Shown here: positions 13,656 through 28,262 of the stretch, in pieces
Numbering within the stretch: the stretch's first letter is position 1
Layout: every line of letters starts with the position of its first letter
Source of the DNA: Trogon surrucura
Lineage: Eukaryota > Chordata > Aves > Trogoniformes > Trogonidae
Assembly (NCBI GenBank): GCA_020746105.1
Contig: CM036624.1
Span: forward strand, 22,528,084 to 22,592,083
Direction: 5' to 3'
DNA length: 64,000 bases
Made by a program: the position numbers and the translations under genes
The notes under the pieces: model-generated
Told to the model about the DNA's origin: nothing
Seen by the model: only the letters and a program-made list of their open reading frames with translations
Database searches by the model: none

Positions 13656-16600
13656 TTTTTATTCAAATTCTTTAAAACTTCAAACAAGCTGTGATGGAGC
13701 TGACAAGGAGCAAGGCTGCCAACCTCTTCTGCTCCCTTTCCCCTTGTCCTCCTTGTCCTGCTGCACCTCTCAGCTCCCCTGGACAGGCTGGGTCTCTGCC
13801 CAGGGTCAGCCTTTCTTTGGCTGGAAAATCAGGCCATGGTGAGGTACCACAAATTAATATATTGCTGCATATTTAGAGGAGAGGAATAACTATAGATCCT
13901 TGCTGGAATTTAGGCAATTAAAAGTATTTTTTGCCCTTCTATCAACAGACAGTATTTTCTCATGACTGAATTGCATCCTCTTCCACAGAAGTGCTATTTT
14001 AGCTTTTTTCTTTTTATTTCAAAATATCTTTGGAAAAGATACCGAAATGGATACAGAGAGATTTTGTACACTCCAAACCACCAAATTTTAAGATAAACTG
14101 GAAAGAGCTTTTGTGCTGTTGTGCTTTTAGCAAAATACAGAAGGCAGTTCAAAAAGCACGTAAAGAAAATAATTTTTGCCCCTCTAGAAAGCATTTGTAA
14201 ACCATTTTACTATTTCGATTTTTTTTCAGGAAAATAGATTTCCAGCTAACTTGAATATTAGAGCTTGTCATAAAAGTACTGGAAAAAAGACATTTGTATT
14301 AAAAAGCTAAGTCTTTCTCTGCAAACTTTGTCATTTATATGGAAATGTTACCAAAAGCAGGGGGGAGGAAATCTAAAGAAATAATCTGTGATGTCTTTAC
14401 TTTTTTTTTGGTTTGCAGTTATAGTATTTATTATTTCAAAAGAATACTGGATGTTATTAAAAACAAGATTAAATACATTAGATCATCTAAACAAAAGCTT
14501 TCAAAGCTTTCAAAATTTAGTTTAACCAGAAAATCCGTATTTTAGCTGCAATTTCAAAATGTTGACTCCTTGCCATTTTACTGAGAAAATGTTGGTTCTT
14601 CCAACACTTGAGTTTGAGTATAAATTTACTACGGTTGTATTTAAATGAGGGTATTTACAGGAGTAAGCTCATGCACACATACTAGTGTTGACAGGATCAG
14701 GGCTTCTGGTAACTCGCTGACACTCTGCACAACCTATAATGCGGTACAATGCTCACTTTATGTACACCAGACTTTGACCTTATTCATCTAAATACCCTTC
14801 TGACTTTGCTCCAAGGGCTTTTATGTTCTTTGAAAACAATAAAAATTCCCTTTTATGACATTACAACTTTAATTTCAAAGTGTGATGAGTGAATGTGGTG
14901 TTGTTCTCCTTATTAAAACACAACGAGCTTGTACGCCGTGGATTATTTTTACTTGGGGTTTACATAACCCTGATACAACAACAAGCAGATTGGGGTCCAA
15001 AGTGCAAACCCAGACAATCTCAGACCCCACCTTCCAAAATGGACTATGACTTTGACCTCTGCAGCCAGAACCCACGGGGAGTGATTCTTGTACTACGACA
15101 ACTTCTCCGCACGTCAAAACGACCTGCTCTGCAGCACGAGGACATTTTCCATGGGAACACGGACATTTCCCTTTCAGCTCTTTTAAAATACAATTTTCTA
15201 GAACTTGTGGCTGCAATGATACCTTTAAACAATGATACCAAAGTATCTTTTGGGGCACAGAAGTAATACCAATCCCTAAATTCTCAGTCAATAGGGAAGA
15301 GTGAAAAAGAGCCCAGGGTTCCATTGAACTCCATCTTGGCTCCTTTAATTTTACCATAGATTTACTCATGGGGACTTTTTCTTTTTTTAACCCTGAAAAA
15401 GATGCTAATACACACACATACAAGAAAAAAGCAGACTGCCATTATGAAAAAACACGTGTATAAAGCTACACAGATGCTCTAGCTCAAATTTTGAACATGC
15501 TAACCTCCTCGGCACAAGTTCAAACAGCATCAGTTCAGTTCCAGAGCCGAAGCTGTGTTGGTAATGTCTTTACTGGCACCGCTCTCAAGCCTACCTTCCT
15601 CACAATTGGCAAAAGGGATGCTTCCGCTGGGATGATTTATACCAGTTTCCCTAAGGAAATCCACTGTAACAGCAAAAGCGCTGTTTTGCCAGGATAAGCT
15701 ATAACATTTATGCAACATTTGCCAACATATATTTTTTTTTTTTTAAAATTTATGAAAAGCCATGCCTCTCTGCACTGCTGTTTCACTGACAATGATTCTT
15801 TGCACAGATTTGGCTTGGAGCACCAACTGGAGATACAAAAGGCATTATTATATGAGGCTGGGGACTGGCTCCAAGCTCTACAGAACTAACTGAAAATAGG
15901 AAATGCTGAAAATCAAACTCAAAGCATCTACACAATCCAGGAAAATGTTGCAAACCATTTCTCTGAACAATGGAAGTAACTCAGTCCTGAACTAGGTCCT
16001 CAGCTGGTGTGACTGGCATAGCTCCACCAAACTCAGCCATGGTATATTGGTGTGAACACAGCCCCAGAAATTTCCTGTTTTGGGGGTTTGTTGTGAAATC
16101 TGCATGGAGGCTACCTACTACGTCTGGGCACATATGCAGGGTGTTCAACTGTGACCAAAAATAAAAAAGGGAAAAAAAAAAAGAAAAAAAAAAGAAGATT
16201 CATGGCTCCTGGGACCTCGAATACAATGAAATGAAATCAAAGACAGAGACGTGACCCCAAAGAGGGCATCACTTTCCATATAAGGATGACCTTTAGCTTG
16301 GTGTGAGAACAAGAGAAACTGAGTGGGAAAGATGGAAGAAAACAGTCAAGATGGAGGGATTACATAGTGGGTAAATTCAGAGGAAAGTAGAAGATAAAAA
16401 CAAAACAAAAAACAAAATGAAGGGTGAGAAAACGAGGCAGACTAAGAAATAGGAATCAGAGGTGGAAGAGAGAAAAGGAGAGGGATGGGCAGTGATAAAG
16501 GGAGCAGGGTTAAAATGAGCAAACAGAGAAGGCATAAAGAGAAGGGTTCAGGTTAAAGGAGCAATTGCCCTCTGGCAAACATACTGCAGTGTAAATGGAA

Positions 16601-19600
16601 ACACGTATGTCAACAAGGAGCGTCCTGAGATGGGCTGGAGAGGAAACAGCTTACGTGATACGAGCTTCTGCTGGGAACCACTACAGCCTTCTCCCTCGAC
16701 TCCCCCATCACCCTGAGTCAGTCCTTTCTACAGATCCTGATGTCTTCATGCAGAGCAAGGCAACATCAGAGGAGTTCCCCAAGCGCAGCTGCTACATTCA
16801 CCCAGCACCACTGGTGAGGAGGTAAGCTCATAACTATCCACGCCTACAGCTGCTACCTGACTTCAGCCAGCTCCAAGAGAGCTGCATCAGAGCTCCTCAG
16901 GATGTGAATACGCGAGATTTTCACAGGTAGCTTCACACACTCTTGAACTCAAAAAAGAGCTTCAGAAATATCTGCTAAGCACACACAGAGGTCTCTAGAG
17001 CTCTTAAAGCTCTGTCCAGCACCTGAGCCTGAGTCCTTCAGGAACTCCAGCCTATGTTCGAGACCAGAATCCTTCATTTCGCTACCTTGATTGCATCAAT
17101 CAAGACTCAAGTCCCTCAGAATCATCTTTTCCTGAAAGCTAAATTCACATAAACCATTTTTCCAATTCCAATCAGCTTTTTACATGATCCAAATGTCCAT
17201 TTGCACCTTCAGACTTTTTTTCAGAACATTTCTAGTGCTTTTGGTCTTCCTTCTTCTTTAGTAGTGGGCTTAGGGAGGATGGCAGCAAGATAACAATAAG
17301 AAATATGTTCTTCTTCCACAGAAAAGTGGAAAATCCCATGATAAATTAAAAGGATCTGCCAGGGAACTATTTGCAGAGACTACCATCACTGCTACCCAAG
17401 CTTTTGCACAGTTGCTTGAGGTTTTCCACACTTTTTGGACATCTTTATTTGGGATGCCATACATTCAGGAAGACCCATTCCATAAGAATTTCCTATTACA
17501 CCAAAATCTCCAGGTACACTGGAGCATGCACAACAGGGCTATGCTTCTTCATGGCATTAGACCTTAACTGTCCAGAGTTTCCAAGAAGTTCAAGACATGC
17601 CAAGAGAAGCATCCTGAGTAAAGAAACTTTCCTATTCTAAGGATTGACCCTCTTTGTCTAACGGGATTTGTGTATACCGGTTTCTGTGGCCAGCAGCACA
17701 GAGGGAACTGAAATGACCTAGTATTTACACTTGGATGCCTTTTCCATGCCCAGTAGCACATAACACAAGCCTGAGGCACAACTCAACCACAGTTGTGTCT
17801 GGGTCACTGCTCACCTTGGCGATACCTTATTGCAGTGCAGCTACTTATGCTCCTGCCTGACAGCCCATGTCAACAGAAACATTTTTTTATCCCAGTGTTA
17901 GTACAGCCATAAGCATGGTGTTACACCATCTTAAAAACCCAGTAAGGCAGCAGAGATAACGTATTGGTGTAGTCAAGCTCAGACAACTACAAAACAAATC
18001 TGTGTGCCATCAAGGTACTCACAGCAGATCTATCAGTTGTTTAAGCAGGTTACCGTGGAGAAGCTGACACATGGTAACTTCCACAGTGCTAAACTCCTTA
18101 CAAAGACGTGTAATACACAGTACATCACATGTTGTAGGAGGCTCTTCCTAGCAGCCATTTATCTTTCTTCACTTGTGCTGTTGTGACTTTCCTTTGAAGT
18201 GTTAAGAAACACTTTTCAGATATCCTCCAGCACTTTGCCAAGTACAGATCACTACAAGTGTGATTGGGATCATTAATGCTTCTATACAAAGACCATTTGC
18301 CTATTAAAAAAATAATCCAACTCTTTGCATTAAATTATGCTTGAAGATGACACAGAGATGAAGGGCTTCTTGTAGCTATAAACTCAGAAGATAGATGAAA
18401 GGTCAATCACGGACACTGAATCTTTTTGACATTTAAACATTTCTACTCCAGAACACATGACAATCCTTCAAACAACTATGTTGTTTTATTTTTACAAGGA
18501 CACCAATTAGCTTGTGTTGTTTAGATTGGTAATACTTGCAATGTATAAACTTTCTTAGCACATGGCAAGTGAAAACAAATAACCTCCATCAGATACGCAT
18601 TTTTTGTGTCAAAAGGGTGAAAGAAAAATAAGTGGCATTTCTGTAATAAACCGCCTCTAGACTTCCTTCCCAGAATCTGGAGAAACATTCAAAGGTAGAA
18701 CCAGAAATGTACATACTGACCCAAAATAACTCTCCAGTGGATACTTTCTCCCAGTGAGCAGTGTTGTTGTAGCTATGATGGTCTGAAAATAGAGGGACAA
18801 GGTTTCCTGACAATAATCTTTTCCTGGATCAGCTGATACAGCTAAAGAAAACAAGCTTTGGGCACACAGAGTTTTCTAAATTCTGTTCACATGAAGGACG
18901 TCTTCCCTTGCACAGCTTTGATGCCAGCTCTCGTACCTCTCCAGTCACAGAGGTTTTCCCAACACTTCTCTTGTTTTTTTTTTTCTGCACTACCAACTAC
19001 CCAAACACTCCTGAAAGGGTGGTCTAGAAATTCAGGAGACCTGGGTCCACTTCCCTTTTGTTACAAGCTGCTTGTAAGGCTTTAGGAAAGCTATGTGACA
19101 TCCCTAGACACCTATTTCTTTATAATCCATAAAGCATGCCTTTTTATCCCAGCTAGGTAATGGGCAACCAGGAGGCAGAAGGGCAGGATGCAGAGCAGTG
19201 CAGAAAAGCAGGTAAACCAACCTGCAGTGGTGCAAGCAGCACAACTGAAGATGAGGCTCCTCTCGCGTATACCAAGAGCACTGAAATGGTGTAGCTGGAC
19301 TACTCTGGTCTTCCAGAGCTCAGCACGAGTCACCCCAGCTACCTGCAGCACTCTTTGCTTAAGATGCAGATGCCTCACCAGGCTGCTGAGGGAGCCAGAG
19401 GAGAGGAACAGAAAAGATGCCTGGTGGTGGAGTAAACTGCAATCTCTATGCTTTTATGTGATACTGTCTCACCCTTGAAGTTTCTTCCTACTGCTCTATA
19501 ACTCATTGGCTTAAACGCATTGCGCACCAATATGCAAGCATGCATCTCCTTCCTGCACCACAATATAACCAAGGAAATAATTTCCTTTTTAAATCAGAGC

Positions 19601-22600
19601 GAGTAATTCTTTAGGAAAAGACCAGCATTATTGAATTTTAAGGCAACAGATATATCAGAAACTTCTACAAAATGGGAGCTAGAGAGCTGGGGAGCCACTG
19701 ACTCACCAAGAAGTCTAATAGGAACAAGGAACCCATGCAGGTCATTTTTTAAATAGTCCATTTTCTGAGCACGAGATACTGGTTTCATTTCAGAAAATGT
19801 GAATGTGTTGTGCTACAGAACAGTTTCAAGGACAGATGCACAGAGCTGTTTGTTCAATGTTCTTAATCCAAACAAACAGTTGCATACTCTTACCTACAAC
19901 ATAAGGCTCTCATCTTAAGGCTCTGGCCAAGAAAAATATTTTCCTAGCTAGTTTGTTATGAAAATGTTTGAATAAGAGAAGCAACATCAATAACTTATGT
20001 AAAAACTTCAACCTCTAATCAGCTGAGCTTTAATAAGGTTTGAGATAACAGCACATGCATTTTGCCAAGAGTATAAAATAATCATAAAATATTATAATTG
20101 ATGTGCTGTTCTGGTTTATTACATCTCACAAACTAGATAGTTGATCACACAGAAGAAAATATTTTGGACCTTGTGTTAACATGTTGCAATAATTAATAGC
20201 CATTATGTGGATTTGGGAAATATCAGAGAAGCGTTTTGTTTGTTGGGGTTTTCTGTTGGTTTGGGGGAATTTTAACAGCCTGTACAAATTTGGCCAAAGA
20301 CTAAAATCTCTGAAATCCAATGAAACTATTTCTGACACAAAGATTTGGCCCATAGCATTTTGAAAGAAGTAGGGATGGCAGAGTTTAATTCCTCCTTAAA
20401 TTAAACCCTCAAAACAGAGAGAACAGGGCAGGGGGGGAAGCCCCAAACTGCAAATAAACCCTTGACAATAAGTTACACCAAGTTGTTTCCTTTTTGGAAG
20501 GTAGTGAGCTGCAAATAATTGCTAATAAAAGGTTCACTGTGTTTGGTGAATACAAATCTTTATTTAGTGGCTGCAGAGCAAGTCTTTTTCTTGCTCTCTT
20601 GACAGTTTAACTACACGCCAACAATATTTGCTTAAAGTCTTTGGCTCCATTAATCTCAAACTCTGCTGCACAGATTGCCAAAGTTGATGACAAACCCCAG
20701 TTAGCATGGATCATCTACTTGCCCATGACAGTATTTTTCCCATGACATTAAAAGGATGGTGTTTTTATTTTCCACAAAGAGGGCACAAGTCTAAGGATTC
20801 TCAAGCAGGTTTGAAAGGCTTAAGGTGACTGATGGAGATAGCTGGGGACTACATGGAAACAAGGAGAAGGAAGAATACCCTTGCACTCTAATTGGCTTTT
20901 TTGTTTGCTCACACTTGCTTGTAATATGGACAGATCTCCATAAGAAAACACAAAATTAGCACCTGTTAGGACAACTTAACCTTCAGGAAGAAAAGCAAAC
21001 ATCCTTGGGTTGACAAGAGTTTGAAACAAAGGCTACAAAGGAGGTGATTATTTTCTGGATTGTTTTAACCCCTTCTTGCAACACTATTCTCATTAACAAA
21101 GGCTCACCACTGAAATACGGTATATGAACAATACCATAAAATGCAGGACTAATTAACAATATCGTCATACCCTGAGCATCAGATGGGGAAAGTATGTGCA
21201 TATTAGACATATTATCAAGGGAAACTGAGGCATGTTAAGGAAAATAACTGTTTATCTTCTACCCTCTCATGACTGGCAAAGTTAAGAGGCATTCCTCAGT
21301 TGCCCCCATTATGACTCCTACAGCTTAGTGGACGCACCACTGCCTTAGCCAGTTTTACAGCCATCCTCGCCGAAATGGCTGATGGGAGGCAAACGAGTCT
21401 GATTCATTAATTTTGGGACAGCCAGAGTTACAACACAGGGAGAGGGAGGTGGAAGAAATGCCTTGGCCTTGCTGTTCAAGGTAACCCTACCATTTAAATC
21501 CTTCTGTAACCCATGCAAGCTCCACTGCAGGGAAGCTTGCTTACCTGGTCCCTCTCTCTTCAGCTGTCAGTCTGGTCTAAAATGTCCCATTTATCAGACA
21601 CTTACATCTAGTTTGGATTGACGTGTGATCAAAGTAGTTTCAGCTGTCCCTGAGCCAACACCAACCTTTCTCAACCTGGGCTCCCATGGTATTTGTTCCA
21701 GGACTAAGATCTCCTCACAAGACACGTTGGGAAGCGGGATGCAAACATTAGCAATGCCCTTCCTCCAGCCCCACCAGAGCAGAACCACCTGGAAGATGAC
21801 TCTTGCTGTCTTCCCACCACACAGCTAGACTTCATAAGAAGGTGCAATGGTGCTCACTCTGCTGAGTAACACAGAGCTCAGCTGCCTCTCTCTAGATAGA
21901 AACAGCATACAGCAATGACTCCTCACTTGTTGCGTGAGAAAAAACTTCTCAGAGACATAAAATTTAAAGCAAACCCAGCAATTAAAAATCAGTTTCATGT
22001 CCTTTTTCCTGACTCATCAGCAGGTGATTTGGCTGAAACTGCAGCTGTCACCTGTCCCAGAAGCCTACTCCCACAGCTGAATTTGGAAGGAAATGCAAGA
22101 AATCAAATGGTAAAGCTGAAAGAGGAAACAGGAGTCCTTCCAAATGAAAGCTGAGGTATGCAGCCATGGCTCTGGACAACGCAAGTAGGGTATGTATTAC
22201 GTATACCTAGCTAACAATAGCATGGACTCCATCACTCTGCCCCGGCTCGTTCTTGATAGATAATGACTTGATTAAGCTAAGGACTTCAGTGAAACTATTC
22301 ATATGTGAAAGCATGAAGCCTGCACAGAACTCTGCAGGATGGTGACCTCAATGAGTAAATTGAACTAAAGTGATTGTAAATGAGCTAACATCTTGCACTT
22401 AATACTGCCTCCTGTTACTCTCCAACAGAGGCACCAACCTTTCTCTCACTGGAATCTTCCACTTCTCTGCTAAAACCACAAGCATCTCCCAATTTTTCTA
22501 CACTTTAACCCCGGAGGGGTTCACACTGTAGCTAACAGCCTCCAAGAGGACTGTAATAAAAACTGAGTGAGTCTTTATTCTGATTGCAGATTAAAGGGAA

Positions 22601-25600
22601 CAATCTGCACTACAAATGTAAAATAGCTTTCCCGAGTTTTCTTTCCTCCCCCCTTTTTGAATAATCGGTATCTGCATGCGAAGGTTCAATGTCACCAAAC
22701 ATGAGGCTTGTGTACAAAAGCACAAGATCCTTGACTAAAGCACAGCATACTTAACAGCTCAAAAGCAATTGTTGTAAAACTTGATGGAATTGTGCCTGGC
22801 AAACATATTTTATTGTCATTTGTACAGGAAGCTTCAGCATTTTCTGGGCTTTTTTTTTTTTCTTTGCCCACCACCCTTTTTTTTTTTACCTTGGGAAAGG
22901 GGTGGATATTTGATGAAGCAATTCAAGCTCGGGAGTTCACGGACATATTTACTCTTTTCTCAAAAATGTACATATTTTGTATAAAATACAACCCAGATAT
23001 TCAGAAGAGAAATACTTTCCATTTATTCAGGTAAGAATATAACCCAAGGTCATATAAAGCTTGTCAATGAAGTTTGTTCTGACTGGTGCAATTAATAAAG
23101 GTCCAGTTTGACACGGCATTGAATGTTTTTGTGCTCTGTACCAGGCTGAATCCAAAATCTTTACAAAAGAAAAAGCAGAAATAAAGGAAGAGCCCTGAGG
23201 CCACAATTCCCTGGGATGCAAGAAACCCAAACTATGCTCCTTCCACAGCAAGGACTTAAATTTTCAATCCTCTTCATCCAAGGTCCTCAGCCACCTCACT
23301 GCCCCTCTCACTGCCTCTCCAATGTAGGCACAGAGCTTTCTCGCCAGCTGGGTGAATTACACACTTATCTTCACACCCTTCTTTCCATGGTTCCTTAGAA
23401 ACATACAGAAAAGGGAGAAGAAAAAAGACACACAATTCTTAGCAACCTTCATATATCAGCGCTACGAGGAGAGCTGTTTCTGTCTGGTAGATGGTTTGAG
23501 GAAGGAAGGGAAGAGCAGGACCTTGGCAGGGCTTGGTGCACCCACCCTCCACCACCAGCCCACACTGGGCACACCCATGATGGGCAGGGGCAGAGCAGCA
23601 GGTTTCACTGCTTTGAGAAGCCAGATGCTCACTGAGGGATGCCCTTCAGCCCTTTGCCAGCACACCACCAGTTAAGGAGATGTGATCTTGGTCACCACAT
23701 CCATATAGGCACAGCTTTCACAGCAAAGAGGACATTCCTACCCCATGGGTACAGAGGAGGGTCAGGGCCTGGTGTGGTACAGCACACTGCTGTGCCCTCT
23801 CCAGCAGCACAGGTAGCAAGGAAACACCTCCACAGTCTGGGACACATGTATTGCCCTGCCTGAGGCATAAACAAAGGTGTAGGGACAGGTGGTTGAAGCC
23901 GTGCAGGCCAAGGGGGAAAGGAATCCCAGGAAAGCAGAGAGGTTTGCTTTCCAGATGGACTTGAGCACATCTGGGGAGGCAGCACCTCCCAGCAGAGTCT
24001 GAGAGTTTCAGAAGCAACACCCTGGCAAGCATGTCACACACATCTTCTTGCCTCTCTGCTGAATGTGCTCAAGAGCACATGACACACCCACAAATGGCAG
24101 TTTTATATAGCTTGGGAATTGGTTTTTTAACGCTGGTATCTTTATCTGGACACCAGGTGTTTGTGCACATGAGGGTTTAAAACAGCATTTCTGGTGCTGA
24201 GAGCAACAATGCATTATGTTTCTTTGCCTTAGAAGGAAGAACATATACATATAGGTCATCAGCTAAAGTAGACAAATGTAAAGATTATCTAGATATAGTG
24301 AAGCTTGCGACTCAAAAGCATTTCTGTCTGTCAAGCAGTGACTGCAAATAGGGGCTACCATATCTCCGAGTAGTTTTTTAATACATGTTCTTTCCTCCCT
24401 ACAAATGGAGACATGGACTAAATATTATAACATCAGAAATTTCAGAACATCCTCAGTCTGAGGAGATAAGTGGATTTATTTCCTCTCCAGTGCATATAGG
24501 CTAATCAATATGATCTATGTGAGTATTTTCTGTGGACCACAAATCCTGCATCGCCAGCATAGTACCTGTCAGACATACTGTACATATGGGTATTTCTGCA
24601 TAAGTTTTTCTGCATGGGGGAGAAAACCTTCGTAATCACTAAGTCACAGCCATGCGGCTCAAGGGACCTAGACATCCCACCCCCTCTAAAGCAGCATCCC
24701 TATCCTCACCCCCAAGTCCTCTCATGGCTAGATCAAAACACAAAAACAGGGAAAAAAAAACCCACACACATCAAAACTCCTTCTAGCTTTTACAATGAGG
24801 AGATAAACCAGAAACACTGGAAGACTCATCCTAAAATTCTGGGGGTGTCCATGGGAACAGTGATTTCTAGTGTCTAGTACCAAGCTCAGCTAATTTCCAT
24901 CTCTGTGCACCCCCATGGCCTCTCCCCAGGTAGCAAATAACTCACCAGCCTGGGAGGGCTCCAGCTGCAATATACAGAGTGAACATGTGCATATGGACAC
25001 ACATATATACACTTTTTAATGTATGTACACACATATATATATATACATATATATATAAATCCCCAAGACTTTGAGGGGAATGAGGAAGAGGGAAATCCCT
25101 CCTTTCATCTGGACCTAAACAAGAAGACCTGGTTTGCACTGGAAGTGAGATTTCAGAAACGTAAGGAATGAATGGTCTGCTTTGTCTTTTCAGCTTTGAT
25201 ATATCAGTTCCTTCAGTGACAGACTTGTTAATCTTTCCAATGTTGCTTTTTCAAAAAAGACAAACACAGTGGATAAATGCGAAGGGCCAACCACATCCCC
25301 TCCCATAGGAAGTCTCGCCACATGGGCAATTCTTCCAAGTAAAGAAAACAGCCCACTTTATTTACAGGGTAAATCATTTTGACTTATCTTGCAGGGGTTT
25401 GCTCATAGCAAACTGACAGTTTCCCCCTGTTGCACAGTAAATGGCTGACGGGGAAAATGTTTTCCTTCCCACCATGTAGAAACCACCAGCCAGAAGGGAG
25501 GAGGGGTCGAGGACTTCATTTTTCTAATACTCCATTAATGTTCTCCAAGCTGACAATCACTGCAAAGGCCTGAACTCACCACTCCAGGCAGCTCGAGCAA

Positions 25601-25998
25601 GAAATCTGAATCTCTTCAGGGATTTTTAGCTAAGTACATCAACTTTCAGTCTTAAAGGGTAAAGTAACCATTAAAATGATTTTCAAGTGAGTGCCATTAC
25701 TCTAGGAAACAGAAAAAAAGAAAACCAAGAACTACACACACACCCCTAAAGTTTCTCCTTTCTTCTACTGCTTAAATCCTTGCCCTCAAAAAGTGGTTAC
25801 ATCTTTTTCACGTGAAACAAAAGGACAGCAGGAGTAGGAACTTGTTAAAGGTGTGATACTCAAGCAGATTCATTAATTTCTGTGTCATATACACATTTTT
25901 CAATGACAACCCATTGATCCATCTGCTCATGGTTTGTTTGGGTTTTTTTTAATATACATTACCAAATCAAACCTGGATATAATGCAAATTGCTGTTGT
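13656..25998. other. 12-kb non-coding stretch almost free of repeats
   Basis: No exon, CR1 or LTR could be supported. Simple sequence includes a purine/A-rich tract at about 16159-16198, a T-rich pair of runs at about 22850-22886, and an alternating CA/TA tract at 24984-25058. Overlapping frames at 14875-15423 (minus, 182 codons from a TTG) and 14889-15266 (plus, from a GTG) are the longest here, but neither opens with an ATG. They lie in an interval with somewhat more CpG than its surroundings. Confidence 0.5.
24984..25058. repeat. Alternating CA/TA microsatellite
   Basis: Purine-pyrimidine alternation runs through 'tgtgcatatggacacacata', then an interruption, then a TA-rich tract ending near 25058. 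Such tracts can adopt left-handed or cruciform structure; there is no other sign of function. Confidence 0.8.
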
Positions 25999-26059
25999 CT
26001 TGCAGAAGAAAGATTGCAGCTCTGGGATGTAACTAGGCCCAATCTTTCTTCTGCGCAAG
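25999..26059. repeat. Long imperfect inverted repeat (hairpin)
   Basis: The left arm at 25999-26016 (CTTGCAGAAGAAAGATTG) pairs with the right arm at 26040-26059 as 5 bp, a 2-nt bulge (GC at 26053-26054), then 13 bp without mismatch. The loop is 23 nt. Arm length, loop length and a single bulge are in the range of a small pre-miRNA-like hairpin or the two ends of a tiny palindromic insertion. Flanking bases add only wobble pairs. I know no named miRNA with this sequence, and the strand of any transcript is unknown. Confidence 0.75.
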
Positions 26060-28084
26060 CTGGTGAGATGTTTAAGACATCTCCTTCACAAAAGCCATCC
26101 CACTTCACCAGCTCTGACCCAGGTTCCAGAAGCAGCTACCCTGCCTTTTAAATCCAGCCGCCTCTTCAAGCATATTTGCTTCGTGCCACCTCATAAAGCA
26201 GCTTACAAACATCAAAAGGACTGAAAACCTGAGGGGAGTTGTGGATTTCTCACCATGCCCAGCAAGCAACAAGAGTGATGCGGAGGGTCTACAAAAGTGG
26301 TCCAGGTACTGCGTTCGCTGCTCCTCAAAAATGGGAAGAAGTGCTTAGATCGGTCTACTTTGGGATTGGAAGAGGAGAGCATTTCTCCCACTATACTTGC
26401 ACCATTTCCCGGGTACAAGGCACTCCACACAGACTTTTTTAATGATCCCATTCAGCTAAATTGGGATAAGCTGCAAGCACAAAAGTCAGCCCACTTTATT
26501 TCAACAGCAATTGCAGCACGATGCAGGCATGTGCTTCAGTGCTCTCAGTAACAAGCTAAATAAGCCACCTAAGATGCCAGTTGTCACACAAATAACATGG
26601 AGAAATCCTCTAAGACTTTTTGATGCCCTAAGGGAGCATACAGAAAGAGAGCAAAGTAGTATTTTGCAATGTTAATACAGCTGGTTAAGAGGTGTGCATG
26701 TTCCACATCTCCAATAATACCTTATTTAGGAGAGATGCCAGTCAAGGCTAGACCTCAGGCCAAACTCATGTAATTGCAATGATTTATACCTTTTGACACC
26801 CTGCTCTGCTGACACTGGAAAGACAATGTGCATCGGAGCTTGTTGCAAATATCCACTAACACGTTTTTTTGGTTTTGGAGGGTTAGAAATATGAAAACAT
26901 GTGTTCTGATTTATAAACTGCAGGTCAAACCTGCAGGTGTTAATGGCTTTTTCCCCAAGATTTTCAACTCCAGCCAGACCTGTGTATGAACGACCAATCA
27001 AAAAATAGAGAACAGCACAGCATAATGGTGTTCCCATCATCTCATAGTAACAGAATAGCACAGCAAAATTAGAAACACAGACCTTTCCACCAGGACTCAA
27101 TCTCCAGGTAAGAAAATAACTTGAGATCCTTCTCAAATTCAACAAATGCTTCTGCTTTGACCTTAAATGGTGTGATTTAGAGTAATAATAAGTATTTTAA
27201 AGACCTTTCAAATTTAAATGGCTGAAAGTTGAAAGTTTTCACTAGTACACTTAGTTGAATGATTGCAAGTAACTATAACCCTGCTGGTACTAATGAAGGC
27301 TACACAAAGGTTCAGACTACTTAATATGTACATTTTTCTTTTTTTTTTCTTTTTGTTGTTCTAATATTCCCTTTGGGTCCCATCTGCACAGGTGAATGAT
27401 GTTGAGGATTATCCTGAAATATGGGCTCTATCTGCTGGGCTAAAAGCCCAGGCAGGTAAATACAGACATATTATCAGATCTGGTGCAGTTGAGCTGTCTC
27501 TATACCTGGTTATGACCCTTGTGCAACCCAAGGATAGTGTAGGTTAGGACTCACCGCTGCTCACTCTGCCAGTCTACAAGCAAAAGAGCATGATATAAGA
27601 TTAATCGAGGGCCGGGACTCGTCCCCTGATTTTCATCTGTGATTCCATGAAACACATCAACAACCACTGTAGGTACTTTCTAAGCTATGGCAAGAGGGAG
27701 ATCTCAAGCTAAGGCCAGAAGACATCTCAGGCTCCCCATTCTCCAGCGAGGCTGCTTTGGGAGAATTGAACAGCTCTCTGGAAGGATTTTCTCTGTTGTT
27801 TAGAGAAGAAATTCAAACTACTCCAGAGGTGTCACAGTGAAATGCCTACATGGGGAAAATTCAGGCTTTAGGGCCTGAATCACAAGGTGTGACACAAGAG
27901 TACATTTCCTAGCAAGTTCATGACTTCCCATCCACAAAATGCATGGGAAGCTCTGGCATCCCGACGTTGTGTGTCCGTCTGCAACTGCTTCAGGTCAATA
28001 CTGCCTTGCTTGTGGCCCGTAACACACCAGAATGTGACACTTGCAAAGGTGCAAAAGAACCATAGAAGCATGGGTGTGTTTGCT
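26060..28084. other. Non-coding stretch with one small hairpin
   Basis: No exon is supported. A 24-base stem-loop at 27432-27455 has TGGGCT/AGCCCA arms around AAA, extended by CTGC/GGCAG with one bulge. It is the only local structure I noted. A 139-codon minus frame at 26726-27145 has no protein-like pattern. Confidence 0.5.
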
Positions 28085-28262
28085 GGACAGGATACCTGGA
28101 GATTGCTCAGCCCAGCCTCCCCCTTGTAGCAAGGATTGTTGTCAACACCAGAACAGGTCAGCCACTGGCTGATTCTTGAAAGCCTCTGAGGGTAGTGATT
28201 CTACAACCTTCCTGGGTACCTGCTCCAGCACTGCACCACCCCCTGAGCAAAGCATCATCTTA
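28085..28262 (-). mobile_element. Degraded CR1 LINE fragment, antisense
   Basis: The plus strand contains the reverse complement of the CR1 ORF2 C-terminal/3' region: 'cttgaaagcctctgagggta', then 'gattctacaaccttcctggg', then 'acctgctccagcactgcacc', followed by a disrupted 'accccctgagcaaagc'. It is considerably more diverged than the copies at 13.5 and 59 kb. Frame and tail are lost, and edges are approximate. Confidence 0.65.

Noticed and set aside
27432..27455. Small stem-loop with TGGGCT/AGCCCA arms
   Set aside because: Ten base pairs with a bulge occur often by chance in 64 kb, and there is no context.
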